Of a stretch of 6,265 bases of DNA, positions 6,089 to 6,265 are shown one piece after another. Made by a program: the position numbers and the translations under genes. Under the pieces are notes generated by a model. It was given only the letters and a program-made list of their open reading frames with translations. It made no database searches and was not told where the DNA came from. Positions within the stretch are counted from its first letter, which is position 1; each line of letters opens with the position of its first letter. Source of the DNA: JBBQAA01 sp038276395 (lineage in GTDB: Bacteria > Actinomycetota > Thermoleophilia > Solirubrobacterales > Solirubrobacteraceae); the NCBI GenBank assembly GCA_038276395.1, contig JBBQAA010000007.1:1-6265 (forward strand), written 5' to 3'.

Positions 6089-6265
6089 CTACTCGCAGAC
6101 CCTCGCGTTCGTCGTCTTGGCGCACCCCTCGAGCCGGCGCGCGACCGCGCGGTAGGCGCGCTCGGCCGGCTTGGCGCGGACGTGGCGCGGACGCCGGACG
6201 GTGCGCAGGCCGGCGAAGTGGAACGGTTGGTCTCCGTGATCGTCCGGGCTGATCCACGTGTACCA
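6089..6265 (-). CDS. C-terminal 58 residues of an unidentified gene (partial)
   Basis: On the minus strand an open frame enters at the right edge and runs 58 codons to TAG (6091-6089). It begins WYTWISPDDHGDQPFHFAGL and ends LEGCAKTTNARVCE. Third positions are strongly G/C, and the residue mix (several aromatic residues, PDDHGD, a helix-like AKPAERAYRAVARRL) looks like real protein; competing frames are Arg/Pro/Ala-rich shadows. Two Cys near the end (48 and 57 of the visible part) could form a disulphide if the protein is exported. I do not recognise the family. It converges on the cupin remnant, with two hairpins in the 114-base gap. Confidence 0.6.
   Translation of the reverse strand, partial: WYTWISPDDHGDQPFHFAGLRTVRRPRHVRAKPAERAYRAVARRLEGCAKTTNARVCE

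Noticed and set aside
1..6265. CRISPR array, tRNA/rRNA, transposase or integrase
   Set aside because: No regularly spaced repeats, no cloverleaf or rRNA-like stretch, and no DDE, HUH or tyrosine-recombinase motifs were seen in any reading frame I could interpret.

Overview
The window is about 6.3 kb of very GC-rich DNA. Its codon use is dominated by G/C third positions, and it carries GTG starts, 4-base stop/start overlaps and a leaderless-type promoter. This suggests a high-GC actinobacterium; a soil lineage near Solirubrobacterales/Thermoleophilia is a guess from protein style, not a demonstrated assignment. It looks like an accessory region with three unrelated parts.

Left part (1-2802, plus strand): the end of a glycan-assembly operon. 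The last 18 codons of an unknown gene overlap by 4 bases a polytopic GT-C type membrane glycosyltransferase (56-1672). That gene in turn overlaps by 4 bases a cytoplasmic GT4/GT-B glycosyltransferase (1669-2802). The overlaps imply translational coupling. Together the two enzymes fit building a cell-envelope or extracellular polysaccharide: a nucleotide-sugar-dependent enzyme on the inner face and a polyprenyl-phosphate-sugar-dependent enzyme on the outer face.

Middle part (3131-4582, minus strand): a solitary, somewhat less GC-rich gene, and the most interesting object here. Its C-terminal half matches the Bacillus Tgl type of protein-glutamine gamma-glutamyltransferase (transglutaminase), with the Cys, Glu and His positions in place (C305, E426, H439). 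Its N-terminal part has no export signal but carries an LSNRAVAQILQRQ segment. That segment resembles the (G/S)NRAV..LLQRQ stretch seen in DUF4157-type and cargo proteins linked to extracellular contractile injection systems (eCIS). I read it as a candidate injected protein-crosslinking effector. No eCIS structural gene lies in the window. A leaderless-type -10 element sits 6 bases before the ATG, and a perfect 8-2-8 inverted repeat lies about 110 bases upstream.

Right part (5009-6265): a LysR-type regulator lacking its DNA-binding half (minus strand) is joined head to head, around 5615-5645, to a cupin protein lacking its N-terminus (plus strand). The simplest reading is one deletion inside an ancestral divergent LysR/target-gene pair, removing both 5' ends and the shared promoter; an assembly chimera is the alternative. 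At the right edge, the last 58 codons of an unrecognised minus-strand gene run off the window, separated from the cupin remnant by two small hairpins. I saw no tRNA, rRNA, CRISPR array, transposase or replication origin.
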